Assembly: GCA_900473745.1 (NCBI GenBank)
Contig: UCMW01000009.1
Coordinates: 1-64,000 of the forward strand
DNA length: 64,000 nt
Direction of reading: 5' to 3'
Source of the DNA: Hyphomicrobiales bacterium
Lineage (GTDB): Bacteria; Pseudomonadota; Alphaproteobacteria; Rhizobiales; Rhizobiaceae
Shown in pieces: positions 41,233-51,697 of the stretch. Made by a program: the position numbers and the translations under genes. The notes under the pieces were generated by a model. That model was not told the origin of the DNA and made no database searches. It was given only the letters and a program-made list of their open reading frames with translations. Position 1 is the stretch's first letter. Every line of letters begins with the position of its first letter.

Positions 41233-42129
41233 TCAGAGGCTGCCTACCGCGCCGAGCGGCGGATCAAGCTTTCCCAAGCGTGCGGGTCCGCAGATCCTTT
41301 CATAGGCAAAATCAACGATTGAGAATTTGATCGCCTGCCAGCCGCAGTATTCGTCGAGGAAGTCACGCCTCAGGATGCAGTGGTTACGGTCGCCGTCGGG
41401 CCAGTAAAGGCAGCCCGTCTCCACCGCCCGGCGGAAAAGCCGCTGCAGATGGGTACGGGAGATCATGAAATTCTCGGCCATCAGGCGCGCGTCGATGCGG
41501 CCGATATTGTACCCTTCGCCGTCCGGCGCCAGATCCATGGCGCGGCGGACGAGTTCATCCATGACCAGTCCGCCCGCCTCCGTCCAGAGGAAGAGGGCAA
41601 CGCGCGGCGGCGGTTCAAGCCAGCTCGGGTGAAGGCAGGCACGGCGGGCGACCTGCGGCTGGATCAGCCGGAAGAGTTCGGGTTGCGCCGAGAGCGTGGC
41701 CGCCCGGTCGCCACCGTCCAACTGGTCGAGAACCTCCAGATTGGTCACCAGCCATTGGTGCATGGCCATTGTCGGGATTTCCGTCGCTTCGTAACGCTTG
41801 GGCCTCCGGTTCGGGTCTCCGACGATGCGGACGAACTTGTAGCTCAAGAGTTGATCGAGGAAATTCAGCACCGTGTTGCGGCTCGCCGCATTGTTGGAGG
41901 TGATGATCTCGCGCAGATTTGTGGTCGTCAGACCACTGCCTGGCTGAGAAGGGTCGTATTCCAGCTGCAGGGCAAACGCCGCCTGGCTGAGCAGCCAGCG
42001 CTGATGGGAGGCGAGCATGCGCGACAACCGCGGGCTCTGGTCGAACTGACCACGAAGCTGAGCCGAATAGGCACGCAGCGCCGGGACGAAGTGTGGGTGG
42101 CCGACGATCTCGGCGGCAGAGAGCGTCAT
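41233..42129 (-). CDS. Conserved hypothetical protein with two helix-turn-helix-like parts
   Basis: A 298-residue cytoplasmic protein. An N-terminal region includes LREIITSNNAASRNTVLNFLDQLLSYKFVRIVGDP, shaped like a winged helix (helix, turn, helix, wing). A second similar part lies near 205-260 (DARLMAENFMISRTHLQRLF then AVETGCLYWP). No enzyme motif, TM segment or signal is seen. It could be a DNA-binding regulator; this is from pattern only. It is followed on the other strand by an MFS transporter gene across 334 bases. I do not recognise the family. Confidence 0.7.
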   Translation of the reverse strand: MTLSAAEIVGHPHFVPALRAYSAQLRGQFDQSPRLSRMLASHQRWLLSQAAFALQLEYDPSQPGSGLTTTNLREIITSNNAASRNTVLNFLDQLLSYKFVRIVGDPNRRPKRYEATEIPTMAMHQWLVTNLEVLDQLDGGDRAATLSAQPELFRLIQPQVARRACLHPSWLEPPPRVALFLWTEAGGLVMDELVRRAMDLAPDGEGYNIGRIDARLMAENFMISRTHLQRLFRRAVETGCLYWPDGDRNHCILRRDFLDEYCGWQAIKFSIVDFAYERICGPARLGKLDPPLGAVGSL

Positions 42130-42463
42130 GGCGCGCCGCTCCCTGCGTTTCCGGCGGATCTAGGATGGGGGCGAAAACACACAATGGTCGGCCACTCTTG
42201 CGAGTGCTCGGCGCTCCGTCGTGTTAGACCCTTCTGCCCCATACGCTTCCCTTGATGGGTGTGAGACCGCTGGTTCAGCCGCCTTGTCCCGGAATATCAA
42301 CAGCGTAAACGAAATCCTTACGGACTTTCAATCAATTATTGCCATCTGCCATGCGAGAACAAGCCGCACCGCCCGCAAATGCGGCGCATGGCGTCGTATC
42401 CGACATTTCACACGGGCAGCATTGCTGGCACTATTTCATTTTAGAGAGTTCGGGGGAGGCCCA
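42130..42463. other. Divergent intergenic region
   Basis: About 330 bases between two divergent genes, presumably with both promoters. No reading frame with ribosome site was found apart from the start of the MFS gene; the sequence around 42295-42345 is A/T-rich. Confidence 0.4.
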
Positions 42464-43699
42464 ATGCTGTCCAGTCTCGCATCCATCGCCACCCTGATGC
42501 TATCCACCCTCATGATGATGGCCGGTTTCGGCTTGATGAGCTACATGTTGCCGATCCGGTCGCTCAGCGAGGGCTGGTCGACCTTCATCATCTCCGTCAT
42601 CGCCACCGGCTACACCTTCGGCTTTACGGTGTCCTGCGTCGTGACGCCGATCTTCGTGCGACGCGTCGGGCATGTCCGGGTTTTCGGAGCCCTGATCACG
42701 CTGCTCACCGTGTCGATCCTGCTCTGCGCGCTCGTCGTCGAGTGGTGGGCGTGGATGATCTTCCGCGGCCTTTCCGGCTTCGCCATTGCCGGCGCCTATC
42801 TGCTCATCGAGAGCTGGCTCAACGAGCGCGTGACCAACGACAACCGCGGCGCGCTCTTTTCCGTCTACATGGTCACCTGCCTCGTCGGATCGATCGGCGG
42901 CCAGTACATCGTGCCGCTCGGCGACGTGAATGCGCCTGACCTGTTCATGGTCTGCGCCCTGATCTTCTCGCTCGCGCTCTTCCCTGTGGCGCTGTCGACC
43001 GCCCAATCGCCCAGCCCAATTGCCGAGGCGCGATTCGACCTGAAGCGTCTCTATCGCCGGTCGCCAATCGCCTTCTTCGGCTCGCTTCTCTCGGGCGCCC
43101 TGTCCGGCACATGGGGCAGCCTCGGCGGCGTCTATTCGCAGACGATCGGCATGAACACCGCCCAGGGCGCCACGCTGCTTGCGGCCTTCCTGGCAGGCGG
43201 GGCGATTTCGCAAGTGCCGATCGGGCGTGTCTCCGACCGCATGGATCGTCGTCTTGTCATGATCGCATGCGGTCTCTTCGGCGCCGGCGCCTGCGGCATG
43301 ATGCTGGCCTTCGGCGCCGAGGATCCGACGGCCCTCTATATCGCCGGCTTCTTCGTCGGCACGGTGCTCTACCCTGTCTATTCGCTCAATGTCGCGCATG
43401 CGAACGATCTGGCGGAGCCGGACGAATATGTGACGCTGTCGAGCGGCATCATGATCCTCTACGGCATGGGTACCGTCACTGGACCGCTGATGGCCGGCAC
43501 GCTGATGCAGGGGCTCGGTCCGAGCGCTCTGATCGCCTTCCTGGCTTGCGCCTTCGCACTCTATGCCGGTTATGCCGCCTGGCGCATCACACGCCGTCCG
43601 GACACAGTGACACCGGAAGAAAAAGCCGACTTCCAGGCGACGGTCGTGCCCATGCAGGGCGCGGACAACGCCTCCCCGATCGCGGACACGGACCGCTGA
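42464..43699 (+). CDS. MFS transporter (YcaD-like)
   Basis: A 411-residue twelve-TM major facilitator related to YcaD/YfkF. ATG 42464 is preceded by GGGGGAGG. TM1 starts at LASIATLMLSTLMMMAG, and between TM2 and TM3 is FVRRVGHVRVFGA, a variant of the MFS loop. IESWLNERVTNDNRGALF and GAISQVPIGRVSDRMDRR are the subgroup's signatures. The substrate is not predictable. It is convergent with a DMT-family gene, four bases apart, with no terminator between. Confidence 0.87.
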   Translation: MLSSLASIATLMLSTLMMMAGFGLMSYMLPIRSLSEGWSTFIISVIATGYTFGFTVSCVVTPIFVRRVGHVRVFGALITLLTVSILLCALVVEWWAWMIFRGLSGFAIAGAYLLIESWLNERVTNDNRGALFSVYMVTCLVGSIGGQYIVPLGDVNAPDLFMVCALIFSLALFPVALSTAQSPSPIAEARFDLKRLYRRSPIAFFGSLLSGALSGTWGSLGGVYSQTIGMNTAQGATLLAAFLAGGAISQVPIGRVSDRMDRRLVMIACGLFGAGACGMMLAFGAEDPTALYIAGFFVGTVLYPVYSLNVAHANDLAEPDEYVTLSSGIMILYGMGTVTGPLMAGTLMQGLGPSALIAFLACAFALYAGYAAWRITRRPDTVTPEEKADFQATVVPMQGADNASPIADTDR

Positions 43700-43703
43700 G
43701 GTT

Positions 43704-44642
43704 TCAGCCCTGCGGGGTGGATGCCTTGCGGGCCGCCCGACGCTCGAGGCCGAGCTGGTGTTCGCGGTAGATGATGAAGATTCCAGCCGCCACGACAATC
43801 GCCGCCCCGATCAGGGTCGTCATCGTCGGGACCTCGGAAAAGAGGATATAGGCGGCGATCGAGCCGAGGATGATCGAACAGTATTCGAAAGGCGCGATCG
43901 TCGAGACATCGGCGTAGCGATAGCTTTCGGTGAGAAAGATCTGGCCGAGCCCGCCAAAAAAGCCGGCAAGCGCCAGAAGGCCGAGAGACCACCATGACAG
44001 GTCCGCCCAGCCGAAGAACCAGGTGACGGCCGAAAGCAGTGCTGCCGTCAGCGAAAAGAAGAGCACGATGGTCGAGGTCTTCTCCTCGCGCACGAGCTGG
44101 CGGACCTGAAGCATGGCCCCTGCTCCGAGCATCGCCGCCGCGAGTACTGCCACCGCGCCCAGCGCCGCATCGGAGCCAAGGCCCTCCTCGCCGAAGAGCG
44201 ACAACTTAGGAAGTGAGATGATCAAGACACCGACAAGCCCGATCACGACCGCCGTCCAGCGATAGAGCCGAACGGTCTCCTTCAGGAAGACCGCCGCAAA
44301 GACGACCGCCAGCAGCGGCATGGCATAGCCGATCGCAATCGCATCCGGCAGCGGCAGATGCACCAAGCCGTAGAAGCCGGTCCCCATGGCGCAGACGCCG
44401 AGCAGGCCGCGCTTGATATGGCCGAGAGGATTGTCGGTCTGCACGGCCTGTCGCAATTCCCCACGCCAGGCGAGATAGACGAGAATCGGCAGCATGGCGA
44501 AGGCCGAGCGGTGGAAGGTGATCTGTCCCGAGGGTATACCGTCGCCGGCGAGCTTGATGCAGGTCTGCATCGCAACAAACACTGTGACCGAACAGACTTT
44601 AAGCACAATGCCGCGGAGGGGATCAGGATCGGCAAAGGCCAT
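43704..44642 (-). CDS. EamA/DMT-family transporter
   Basis: A 312-residue inner-membrane protein with ten TM segments and two EamA repeats (the first about 10-145, the second about 160-295), as in drug/metabolite exporters of the RhaT/YdcZ type. The first half contains SGQITFHRSAFAMLPILVYL and the second AYILFSEVPTMTTLIGAAIV. It likely exports a metabolite. The end of the protein has a basic tail (EHQLGLERRAARKAS). No regulator is adjacent. Confidence 0.88.
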   Translation of the reverse strand: MAFADPDPLRGIVLKVCSVTVFVAMQTCIKLAGDGIPSGQITFHRSAFAMLPILVYLAWRGELRQAVQTDNPLGHIKRGLLGVCAMGTGFYGLVHLPLPDAIAIGYAMPLLAVVFAAVFLKETVRLYRWTAVVIGLVGVLIISLPKLSLFGEEGLGSDAALGAVAVLAAAMLGAGAMLQVRQLVREEKTSTIVLFFSLTAALLSAVTWFFGWADLSWWSLGLLALAGFFGGLGQIFLTESYRYADVSTIAPFEYCSIILGSIAAYILFSEVPTMTTLIGAAIVVAAGIFIIYREHQLGLERRAARKASTPQG

Positions 44643-44927
44643 GGTGATGAAATCTTAAGACAGGCTGCACACTGAGGCAGCGAAGGGGTACCGGCGAAAG
44701 CGTCACCGGAGACTCAGCGGATCTCCAGCATGCACGCTCACCGCCGCATCGCAACCCCTGATCGGCCAAGGGTCGCCCCAGAAATGGTCCGAAATCACGG
44801 GGTTTTTCGCCCCAGGCCGTTAACCCCTCGTTCAATCGGAGAAATTATCTTTCCTGTGAATAAGTCATATTAATAGGCACTTCGGTGTCACTTTTCAGAC
44901 GGTATTTTTCAACCGGGGTGTCGCGCC

Positions 44928-46037
44928 ATGTCGCAGACCGATCAGCTCACCAATTCCATTTCAGAGATCCGCGCCACACCCCGGACCATGCGGCTCGTCA
45001 CCGAAAGCATCGGTACGGACCTCGAACGCTTCAGCACCGACAATTCCCACATCGTCCGGCAGATCCGGCTTCTCGCCATCAATGCATTGATCGAGGCGGC
45101 GCGGGCAGGCGAAGCCGGCAAGGGTTTTGCCGTCGTCGCCAACGAAGTTCAGCGGCTTGCGCAGGGTGCCAGCGAGACGGCCGAGCGCTTCCAGCAGAAC
45201 GTGCTCGGCCGCATCCGGCAGAGCCGGGAAATGGCCGATGATCTCGTCGACGAGATGGAAGGGGTCCGCCTTGTCGATCTCGCCCAGACGCTCGTCCAGT
45301 TCATCGTCCGCAATCTCTTCGAGCGCACGGCCGACGTTCGCTGGTGGGCAACCGACAGCGCACTCTGGGAAGCGCTCGAACAGCCGTCGTTGGAACGCAC
45401 CCAACATGCCGCTTCCCGCCTCGGTGTGATCAACCGCTTCTACACGGTCTATCTCGATCTCGTCATGACCGACGCGAAGGGCCGGGTCGTCGCCTCGGCG
45501 AACCCGCGCTACCATCGCAACCTGCGCGACCGGGATCTCTCCGTTGAAAGCTGGTTCCAGACGGCCCGCAATTGCCGGAGCGGCGACGACTATGTCGTCG
45601 ACACCGTGAAGCGCAGCGCCATTCATGACGGCCGCGACGTGCTCGTCTACGCCACCGGCATCCGGTCTGGCGGACGCAGCGACGGCGCACTTGTCGGCAC
45701 GCTCGGTGTCTATTTCGACTGGAAAGCGCAAGGCCAGGCGATCGTCGAAAAGGAAGCCAATCTGCCACCACAGATGGCCGAGCGTACCGAGGTCCTGCTT
45801 CTCGACGGCAGCAACATGGTGATCGCCTCCTCCCGGCCCGAGCGGATCTACACGCATTTTGCGCTCCACAATCCGCAGCAGCTCGCCAAGGGCAGCTACT
45901 ATGACCAGAGCGGCGCCATCGTCGCGTTCGCGAAAACACTCGGCTACGAGGACTATGACGGGCTTGGCTGGTCCGGCGTTATCATCCAGTCGATGGAGAG
46001 CGACGAAGCACTGCGCCAGCAACTGCGGCTGAAGTGA
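44928..46037 (+). CDS. Soluble chemoreceptor-like protein, signalling tip first, Cache-type sensor second
   Basis: A 369-residue protein without a TM segment or signal peptide. Residues about 40-95 form the MCP signalling hairpin ([40 protein letters not shown]). This highly conserved tip binds CheA/CheW. The remainder (about 125-365) is a PAS/Cache-like sensor with [20 protein letters not shown] and an ending that repeats the pattern. Normally the sensor precedes the tip; here the order is reversed and only a short hairpin is present. It may be a cytoplasmic receptor. No che genes are nearby. Confidence 0.8.
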   Translation: MSQTDQLTNSISEIRATPRTMRLVTESIGTDLERFSTDNSHIVRQIRLLAINALIEAARAGEAGKGFAVVANEVQRLAQGASETAERFQQNVLGRIRQSREMADDLVDEMEGVRLVDLAQTLVQFIVRNLFERTADVRWWATDSALWEALEQPSLERTQHAASRLGVINRFYTVYLDLVMTDAKGRVVASANPRYHRNLRDRDLSVESWFQTARNCRSGDDYVVDTVKRSAIHDGRDVLVYATGIRSGGRSDGALVGTLGVYFDWKAQGQAIVEKEANLPPQMAERTEVLLLDGSNMVIASSRPERIYTHFALHNPQQLAKGSYYDQSGAIVAFAKTLGYEDYDGLGWSGVIIQSMESDEALRQQLRLK

Positions 46038-46291
46038 CCATACGTCCGCGCCCCGCCCTGCCCTCTGTCTAACACAAGATCAGTTTGACTATTCTTGGAT
46101 TTCGGCTCGCATCAGCCGGGGTTCGACGAAGAAAATTGACTGTCGCGCCAAGAGCATCGCCGAAATTAGCTCGCGTTTTAACAATCGTTCAGAAATTGCT
46201 GCAATCATCGCCAGCAACTTGAGCCCATTCGGCTGCGCGCTTTCCCCGCTCGCATTCTGGTGGCCAACCCCGCAGCGACCAGGACATATTT

Positions 46292-48940
46292 ATGCGCACA
46301 GATACGGGCCGGATCGTTCATCTGGCAGACTACCGCCCCACCGACTTCGTTCTGGAACGGGTTGATCTGACCTTCGAACTGGACCCGACCGAAACCAAGG
46401 TGGAAGCCCGTTTGATCTTCCATCGGCGCGAAGGCGTCGATGCGAGCGCGCCTCTGGTGCTTGACGGTGACGATCTCACCATGACCAGCCTCCTCTTCGA
46501 CCAGATCGAGATGGACCCGGCGCGCTATACCGCGACGCCCGAGAGCCTTACGATCCGCGATCTGCCGGAAAGCGTGCCTTTCGAGATTACCGTGGTGACG
46601 ATGATCAATCCGGAGGCCAATACGCAGCTGATGGGGCTTTATCGTACCAACGGCATCTATGCGACCCAGTGCGAGGCCGAGGGCTTCCGCCGCATCACCT
46701 ATTTCCCCGATCGCCCCGATGTGCTCGCCGTCTATACGATCAACATCATCGCCGACAAGGCAGCCAACCCGCTCTTGCTGTCCAACGGCAATTTCCTCGG
46801 TGGCGCCGGCTTCGGCCCGGACAAGCATTTCGCCGCCTGGTTCGACCCGCATCCCAAGCCGTCCTATCTCTTTGCGCTGGTGGCCGGCGATCTCGGCGTG
46901 GTCGAAGACACCTTCGTCACGATGTCGGAGCGTGAAGTCACGCTGAAGATCTATGTCGAACACGGCAAGGAGCCGCGCGCGGCCTATGCCATGGATGCGC
47001 TGAAGCGCTCGATGAAATGGGACGAAGAGGTCTTCGGACGCGAATACGATCTCGACATCTTCATGATCGTCGCCGTCTCCGACTTCAACATGGGGGCCAT
47101 GGAGAACAAGGGCCTTAACATCTTCAACGACAAGTATGTGCTGGCCGACCCGGAAACCGCGACCGACCAGGATTACGCGAATATCGAGGCGATCATCGCG
47201 CATGAATACTTCCACAACTGGACGGGCAACCGCATCACCTGCCGAGACTGGTTCCAGCTCTGCCTGAAGGAAGGTCTCACCGTCTACCGCGACCACGAGT
47301 TCTCCGCCGACATGCGCTCCCGCGCCGTCAAGCGCATCGCGGAAGTCCGCCATCTGCGTTCGGAGCAGTTCCCGGAGGATGCAGGTCCCCTCGCCCATCC
47401 GGTTCGTCCGACAAAATATCGCGAAATCAACAACTTCTACACGACAACAGTCTATGAGAAGGGCTCGGAAGTCACCCGGATGATCGCGACCATTCTCGGC
47501 CGCGACGATTTCAAAAAGGGCATGGACCTCTATTTCGAGCGCCATGACGGCGACGCCTCGACCGTCGAGGATTTCGTCAAGTGCTTCGAAGATGCAAGCG
47601 GCCGTGATCTCACCCAGTTCTCGCTCTGGTATCATCAGGCCGGCACCCCGCAGATCACCGTCTCCTCCACCTATGACGCGGGCGCCAAGACGTTGAGCCT
47701 GTCTCTGGAGCAGATGATCCCCGCCACGCCTGGCCAGAGCGCCAAGGAGCCGATGCACATCCCGCTGCGGTTCGCACTCATTTCCGAAAACGGATCCGAA
47801 GCCACCGCTTCCGCAATTTCCGGCGGCGACGTGACCGGCGAGGTCTTGCACCTTACCCAGCGTGCACAGACTTTCACCTTCACCGGTATCGGCAGCCGCC
47901 CGGTCGTCTCGCTGAACCGCGGCTTCTCGGCACCGGTCACCCTGCATTTCCCGCAGAGCGCAGAAGACCTTGGCCACATCGCCCGCCATGACAGCGACCT
48001 CTTCGCCCGTTGGCAGGCAATCACCGATCTCGCCTTGCCCGTGCTTACGGATGCCGCCAGGAGCGCGCGCGAGGGGGCAGCGATCACGACGAGCCCGGCC
48101 TTCATCGACGTGCTGCTCGCCGTCGCAGCCGACGAGGCGCTGGAACCCGCCTTCCGCGCCCAGGCACTCACGCTCCCGAGCGAAGCCGACATCGCCCGCG
48201 AGATGGGCGGCAACAACGACCCGGATGCGATCCATGCCGGCCGCCAGGCCGTACTGACGGCCATTGCGACAGCCGGCGTCGAGGTCTTCCGCGCACTCCA
48301 TGACGCCCATTCGGCCTCCGGCCCCTTCACGCCGGATGCCAGTGGCGCCGGCAAGCGCGCGCTGAAGAACATCGCGCTCTCCTTCCTGACCATCGCCGAG
48401 GATTCGCCGGCGCTGGCGGCCGAAGCGTTTGCCAAGGCCGACAACATGACGGACCTGTCGCAGGCGCTGACCATTCTCGCCCACCGCTTCCCGGATTCGC
48501 CAGAAGCAAAGGATGCGCTGGCCGCCTTCGAAACCCGCTTCGCCTCGAATGCGCTGGTGCTCGACAAGTGGTTCTCGATCCAGGCGACGATCCCGGGCGC
48601 GGGAAGCCTGGACCGGGTCAAGGCTCTGATGCAGAGCCCGCATTTCGCCCCGAGCAATCCGAACCGCGTGCGTTCGCTCGTCGGCACCTTCGCCTTCGGT
48701 AATGCGACCGGTTTCAACCGTGCAGACGGTGCAGCTTACGACTTCTTTGCCGAGCAGATCCTGGCGATCGACCCGCGTAATCCGCAGCTCGCCGCGCGTC
48801 TGCTGACCGCGCTCCGGTCCTGGCGCCTGCTCGAGCCCGGCCGTGCCGACAAGGCCCGTATAGCGCTCTCGACCATCGAGGCTTCCGCTTCGCTTTCCAC
48901 GGATGTCCGCGACATCGTCGAACGCGTTCTCAAGGGCTGA
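46292..48940 (+). CDS. pepN: Aminopeptidase N (M1 metallopeptidase)
   Basis: An 882-residue cytoplasmic zinc aminopeptidase that removes N-terminal residues from peptides. The substrate-anchoring GAMENKGLNIF lies near 268-278. The zinc motif HEYFH begins at residue 304, with the third ligand Glu in LKEGLTVYRD. The C-terminal half carries the PepN-specific DUF3458 and ARM-repeat regions. The length agrees with E. coli PepN. ATG 46292 lies after a gap containing no good ribosome site other than GACCAGGA, which is weak. A perfect terminator follows. Firm assignment. Confidence 0.93.
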   Translation: MRTDTGRIVHLADYRPTDFVLERVDLTFELDPTETKVEARLIFHRREGVDASAPLVLDGDDLTMTSLLFDQIEMDPARYTATPESLTIRDLPESVPFEITVVTMINPEANTQLMGLYRTNGIYATQCEAEGFRRITYFPDRPDVLAVYTINIIADKAANPLLLSNGNFLGGAGFGPDKHFAAWFDPHPKPSYLFALVAGDLGVVEDTFVTMSEREVTLKIYVEHGKEPRAAYAMDALKRSMKWDEEVFGREYDLDIFMIVAVSDFNMGAMENKGLNIFNDKYVLADPETATDQDYANIEAIIAHEYFHNWTGNRITCRDWFQLCLKEGLTVYRDHEFSADMRSRAVKRIAEVRHLRSEQFPEDAGPLAHPVRPTKYREINNFYTTTVYEKGSEVTRMIATILGRDDFKKGMDLYFERHDGDASTVEDFVKCFEDASGRDLTQFSLWYHQAGTPQITVSSTYDAGAKTLSLSLEQMIPATPGQSAKEPMHIPLRFALISENGSEATASAISGGDVTGEVLHLTQRAQTFTFTGIGSRPVVSLNRGFSAPVTLHFPQSAEDLGHIARHDSDLFARWQAITDLALPVLTDAARSAREGAAITTSPAFIDVLLAVAADEALEPAFRAQALTLPSEADIAREMGGNNDPDAIHAGRQAVLTAIATAGVEVFRALHDAHSASGPFTPDASGAGKRALKNIALSFLTIAEDSPALAAEAFAKADNMTDLSQALTILAHRFPDSPEAKDALAAFETRFASNALVLDKWFSIQATIPGAGSLDRVKALMQSPHFAPSNPNRVRSLVGTFAFGNATGFNRADGAAYDFFAEQILAIDPRNPQLAARLLTALRSWRLLEPGRADKARIALSTIEASASLSTDVRDIVERVLKG

Positions 48941-48960
48941 TTACAACTCCTATTCGACCC

Positions 48961-48993
48961 AAAAGGCGCCGGCAGCACCGGCGCCTTTTTTCG
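48961..48993 (+). terminator. Rho-independent terminator after pepN
   Basis: A 12-bp stem (48961-48972 with 48978-48989) with a 5-base loop, continuing into TTTTTT. Confidence 0.92.
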
Positions 48994-49204
48994 TCCACAG
49001 GTGTTTTTCAGAGCTCCGATCACCCGCTAATTTTCCATCAGATTCAGCCTCTTGTCAGGCCTGCAATAAAAAAGCGGAGTCGGAGCAAGGGGTTAATATT
49101 TTCTTTACCCACCCGCTCTGGACAAGGCGAATCGGCCATGATTCCTTGGCGTCAGATTCGGGCGAGCGGCGCTTCGAATCACACGAGGGACAGAGGCAGG
49201 GACG

Positions 49205-51559
49205 ATGTTGGACGCGCGGCGGGTCACCGCAGCCGATGAGCGGCTGCGCTTCAAATTTTCGGACACGGGGGCATTTTTCGGACGGATCGGGGAAGCGCTG
49301 TTCGGCACTTCGTCGTCCAATCCGGGACAAAGCACCGCCCGTTCGCGGCGGATCGAGACGATCCTGCGCCGGGCCATTCCGATCCTCATCCTCGCCTTTC
49401 TCGCCGTGGTGGCGCTAGCCCGGACCATCGGGATCATGAACGAGTACCAGCGCATGGAAGTGTCCGTGCGCCAATCGACGGCGCTGATCGCGGCAACGGC
49501 CAATGCCGCGCTCGGCGAACGGGTCGCCCTCTTCGAAACACGCGACCGCGCAGAGGCCGAGAAGCGCCTCTCTACCTTCCTCGACCGCGGACATTTCGCC
49601 AATGGCGCATTCGTGCTCCTGGTCGACCCGACGGGTCGTGTGTTTGCGGCGTCTCCCGAGGCCACGGCCCAGGTCGGCCTCTCCCTGTCGAGCCTCCTGC
49701 CCGAAGTCATGACCTTCCGTCAGTCCGGCAGCCGTGCCGGCGCCATCGACACCGAACTCAACGGCGTGCCGCATCATGCGATCTTCACGCCGATCGGTAA
49801 CGACGGCGCGATGATCGTGACCGCCCATACGCTGCAGGCCGTCGGCGATTTCTGGCGCCGCGAGCTTTCGCTCAACACGACGCTCTTCACCTGCATCACC
49901 GTCATCCTCTTCGTCATCCTCTATGCCTATTTCTACCAGGTGAAGCGGGCACGCGAGGCGGACGACACCTTCCTCGAATCCAACCTGCGCGTCGAAACCG
50001 CGCTTGCCCGCGGTCGCTGCGGCCTCTGGGATTTCGATCTCGAGAATCGCAAGCTCGTCTGGTCGCGGTCGATGTACGAGATGCTGGGCCTTGCCCCCTC
50101 GTCCCATCCGCTCGCCTTTGCCGATGCGGCCCGCCTCATGCATCCCGACGACGGCAATCTCTATGCGCTCGCCCGCTCCGTCGGCCGTGGCAGCTCACGC
50201 CATATCGACCAGATCTTCCGCATGCGCCACGCCCAGGGCCACTACGTCTGGATGCGTGCCCGCGCCCAGATCATCTCCACCAATACCGGCGAACTGCATG
50301 TCATCGGCATCGCCATGGACGTGACCGAGCAGCATCGTCTCGCCCAGCGCTACGCCGAAGCCGACCAGCGCCTCGCCGATGCCATCGAATGCACGTCGGA
50401 AGCCTTCGTGCTCTGGGACAAGAACGACAAGCTGGTGGCCTGGAATGGCCATTTCCAGAAGGTCTACGGCCTGCCCGACGCCGTGCTCGTGCCCGGCAAG
50501 GAGCGCTCCCTGGTGCTCGCAGCCGCCGGCAAGCCGATCATCCAGCGGCGCATTGCGGACGCCGACGACGGCACCAATTCGCGCACCTCGGAAGTTCAGC
50601 TCGCCGATGAGCGCTGGCTGCAGATCAACGAGCGCCGCACCCGCGACGGTGGCCTCGTCTCCGTCGGCACGGACATCACGCTCCTCAAGCGTCACCAGGA
50701 GCGCCTGCGCGAGCAGGAGCGCCGCCTGATGGCCACGATCGGCGATCTCTCCGCATCGCAAAAGATCCTCGAGCGCCAGAAGACCGAACTGTCCGACGCC
50801 AACGAAAAGTATATCGCCGAGAAACAGAATGCCGAGGCTGCCAACAAGGCGAAGTCGGAATTCCTCGCCAATATGAGCCACGAGCTCAGGACCCCGCTCA
50901 ACGCCATCCTCGGCTTCTCGGAAATCCTGCTCGCTCGCATGTTCGGCCCGGTCGGCTCGCCGAAGTACGAGGAATATGCCAAGGACATTCACGAAAGCGG
51001 CAAGCACCTCCTCAACGTCATCAACGACATCCTCGACATGTCGAAGATCGAGGCAGGGCAGATGAAGATCCGCTGCGAGACCATCGATCTCTGCCCGCTG
51101 ATCGAAGAGAGCATGCGCCTCACCGCAATCCCGGCCGAAGAAAAGAACATCACCGTCGAGCAGCGCGTCGAAGCCGGCCTCTCCCTTATCGCCGATCGTC
51201 GTGCGATCAAGCAGATCCTGCTCAACATCCTCTCCAATGCAGTGAAATTCACCGACGATGGCGGCAAGATCGCTCTTCGGGCGCGCAAAGTTCAGGGTGC
51301 CGTGCTCGTCTCCATCTCAGACACTGGCATCGGCATCCCGAAGAGCGCGCTCAGCAAGATCGGCAATCCGTTCGAGCAGGTGCAGAGCCAGTATGCCAAG
51401 TCGAAGGGCGGCTCGGGCCTCGGCCTTGCCATCTCCCGATCCCTCGTCGGCCTGCATGGCGGCTCGCTCAAGATCCGCTCCCGCGAGGGCCAGGGTACGG
51501 TCGTGGCGCTCCGCATCCCCGACATCACCGTTGCACAAGGGCACAAGCGTCGCGCCTGA
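49205..51559 (+). CDS. pleC: PleC-type sensor histidine kinase/phosphatase
   Basis: A 784-residue membrane kinase. TM1 is at about 55-78 and TM2 at about 224-246, with a periplasmic sensor of roughly 145 residues between. PAS-type domains follow (about 262-378 and 385-495), then a coiled linker, the dimerisation helix NMSHELRTPLNAILGFSEIL with His559, and the ATP-binding domain (ILSNAVKFTDDGG, DTGIGIP, GSGLGLAIS). The H-box context and the FGPVGSPKYEEYAKDIH stretch are those of the DivJ/PleC/PdhS kinases acting on DivK, which set cell-cycle asymmetry in alphaproteobacteria. Position next to pepN and glnE supports pleC. The symbol is inferred from family and context. Confidence 0.82.
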   Translation: MLDARRVTAADERLRFKFSDTGAFFGRIGEALFGTSSSNPGQSTARSRRIETILRRAIPILILAFLAVVALARTIGIMNEYQRMEVSVRQSTALIAATANAALGERVALFETRDRAEAEKRLSTFLDRGHFANGAFVLLVDPTGRVFAASPEATAQVGLSLSSLLPEVMTFRQSGSRAGAIDTELNGVPHHAIFTPIGNDGAMIVTAHTLQAVGDFWRRELSLNTTLFTCITVILFVILYAYFYQVKRAREADDTFLESNLRVETALARGRCGLWDFDLENRKLVWSRSMYEMLGLAPSSHPLAFADAARLMHPDDGNLYALARSVGRGSSRHIDQIFRMRHAQGHYVWMRARAQIISTNTGELHVIGIAMDVTEQHRLAQRYAEADQRLADAIECTSEAFVLWDKNDKLVAWNGHFQKVYGLPDAVLVPGKERSLVLAAAGKPIIQRRIADADDGTNSRTSEVQLADERWLQINERRTRDGGLVSVGTDITLLKRHQERLREQERRLMATIGDLSASQKILERQKTELSDANEKYIAEKQNAEAANKAKSEFLANMSHELRTPLNAILGFSEILLARMFGPVGSPKYEEYAKDIHESGKHLLNVINDILDMSKIEAGQMKIRCETIDLCPLIEESMRLTAIPAEEKNITVEQRVEAGLSLIADRRAIKQILLNILSNAVKFTDDGGKIALRARKVQGAVLVSISDTGIGIPKSALSKIGNPFEQVQSQYAKSKGGSGLGLAISRSLVGLHGGSLKIRSREGQGTVVALRIPDITVAQGHKRRA

Positions 51560-51697
51560 CCGCATCGCGGGCCGTTCACCCGCTGGTAACCCTTCCCGCC
51601 GAATAGAAGGCCGGGCTTACCCATCCGTAAGGGTCGCCGGGCCATGACAGGCTCGGGACAGTCCGGCGAGAAGCCGGAGGGACAAACAGGGACCGCA

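Noticed and set aside
46205..48643. Long minus-strand reading frame of 812 codons opposite pepN
   Set aside because: It is a mirror frame of a high-GC coding sequence; pepN on the plus strand has all its catalytic motifs and full length, and the minus-strand product has no recognisable domain or ribosome site.
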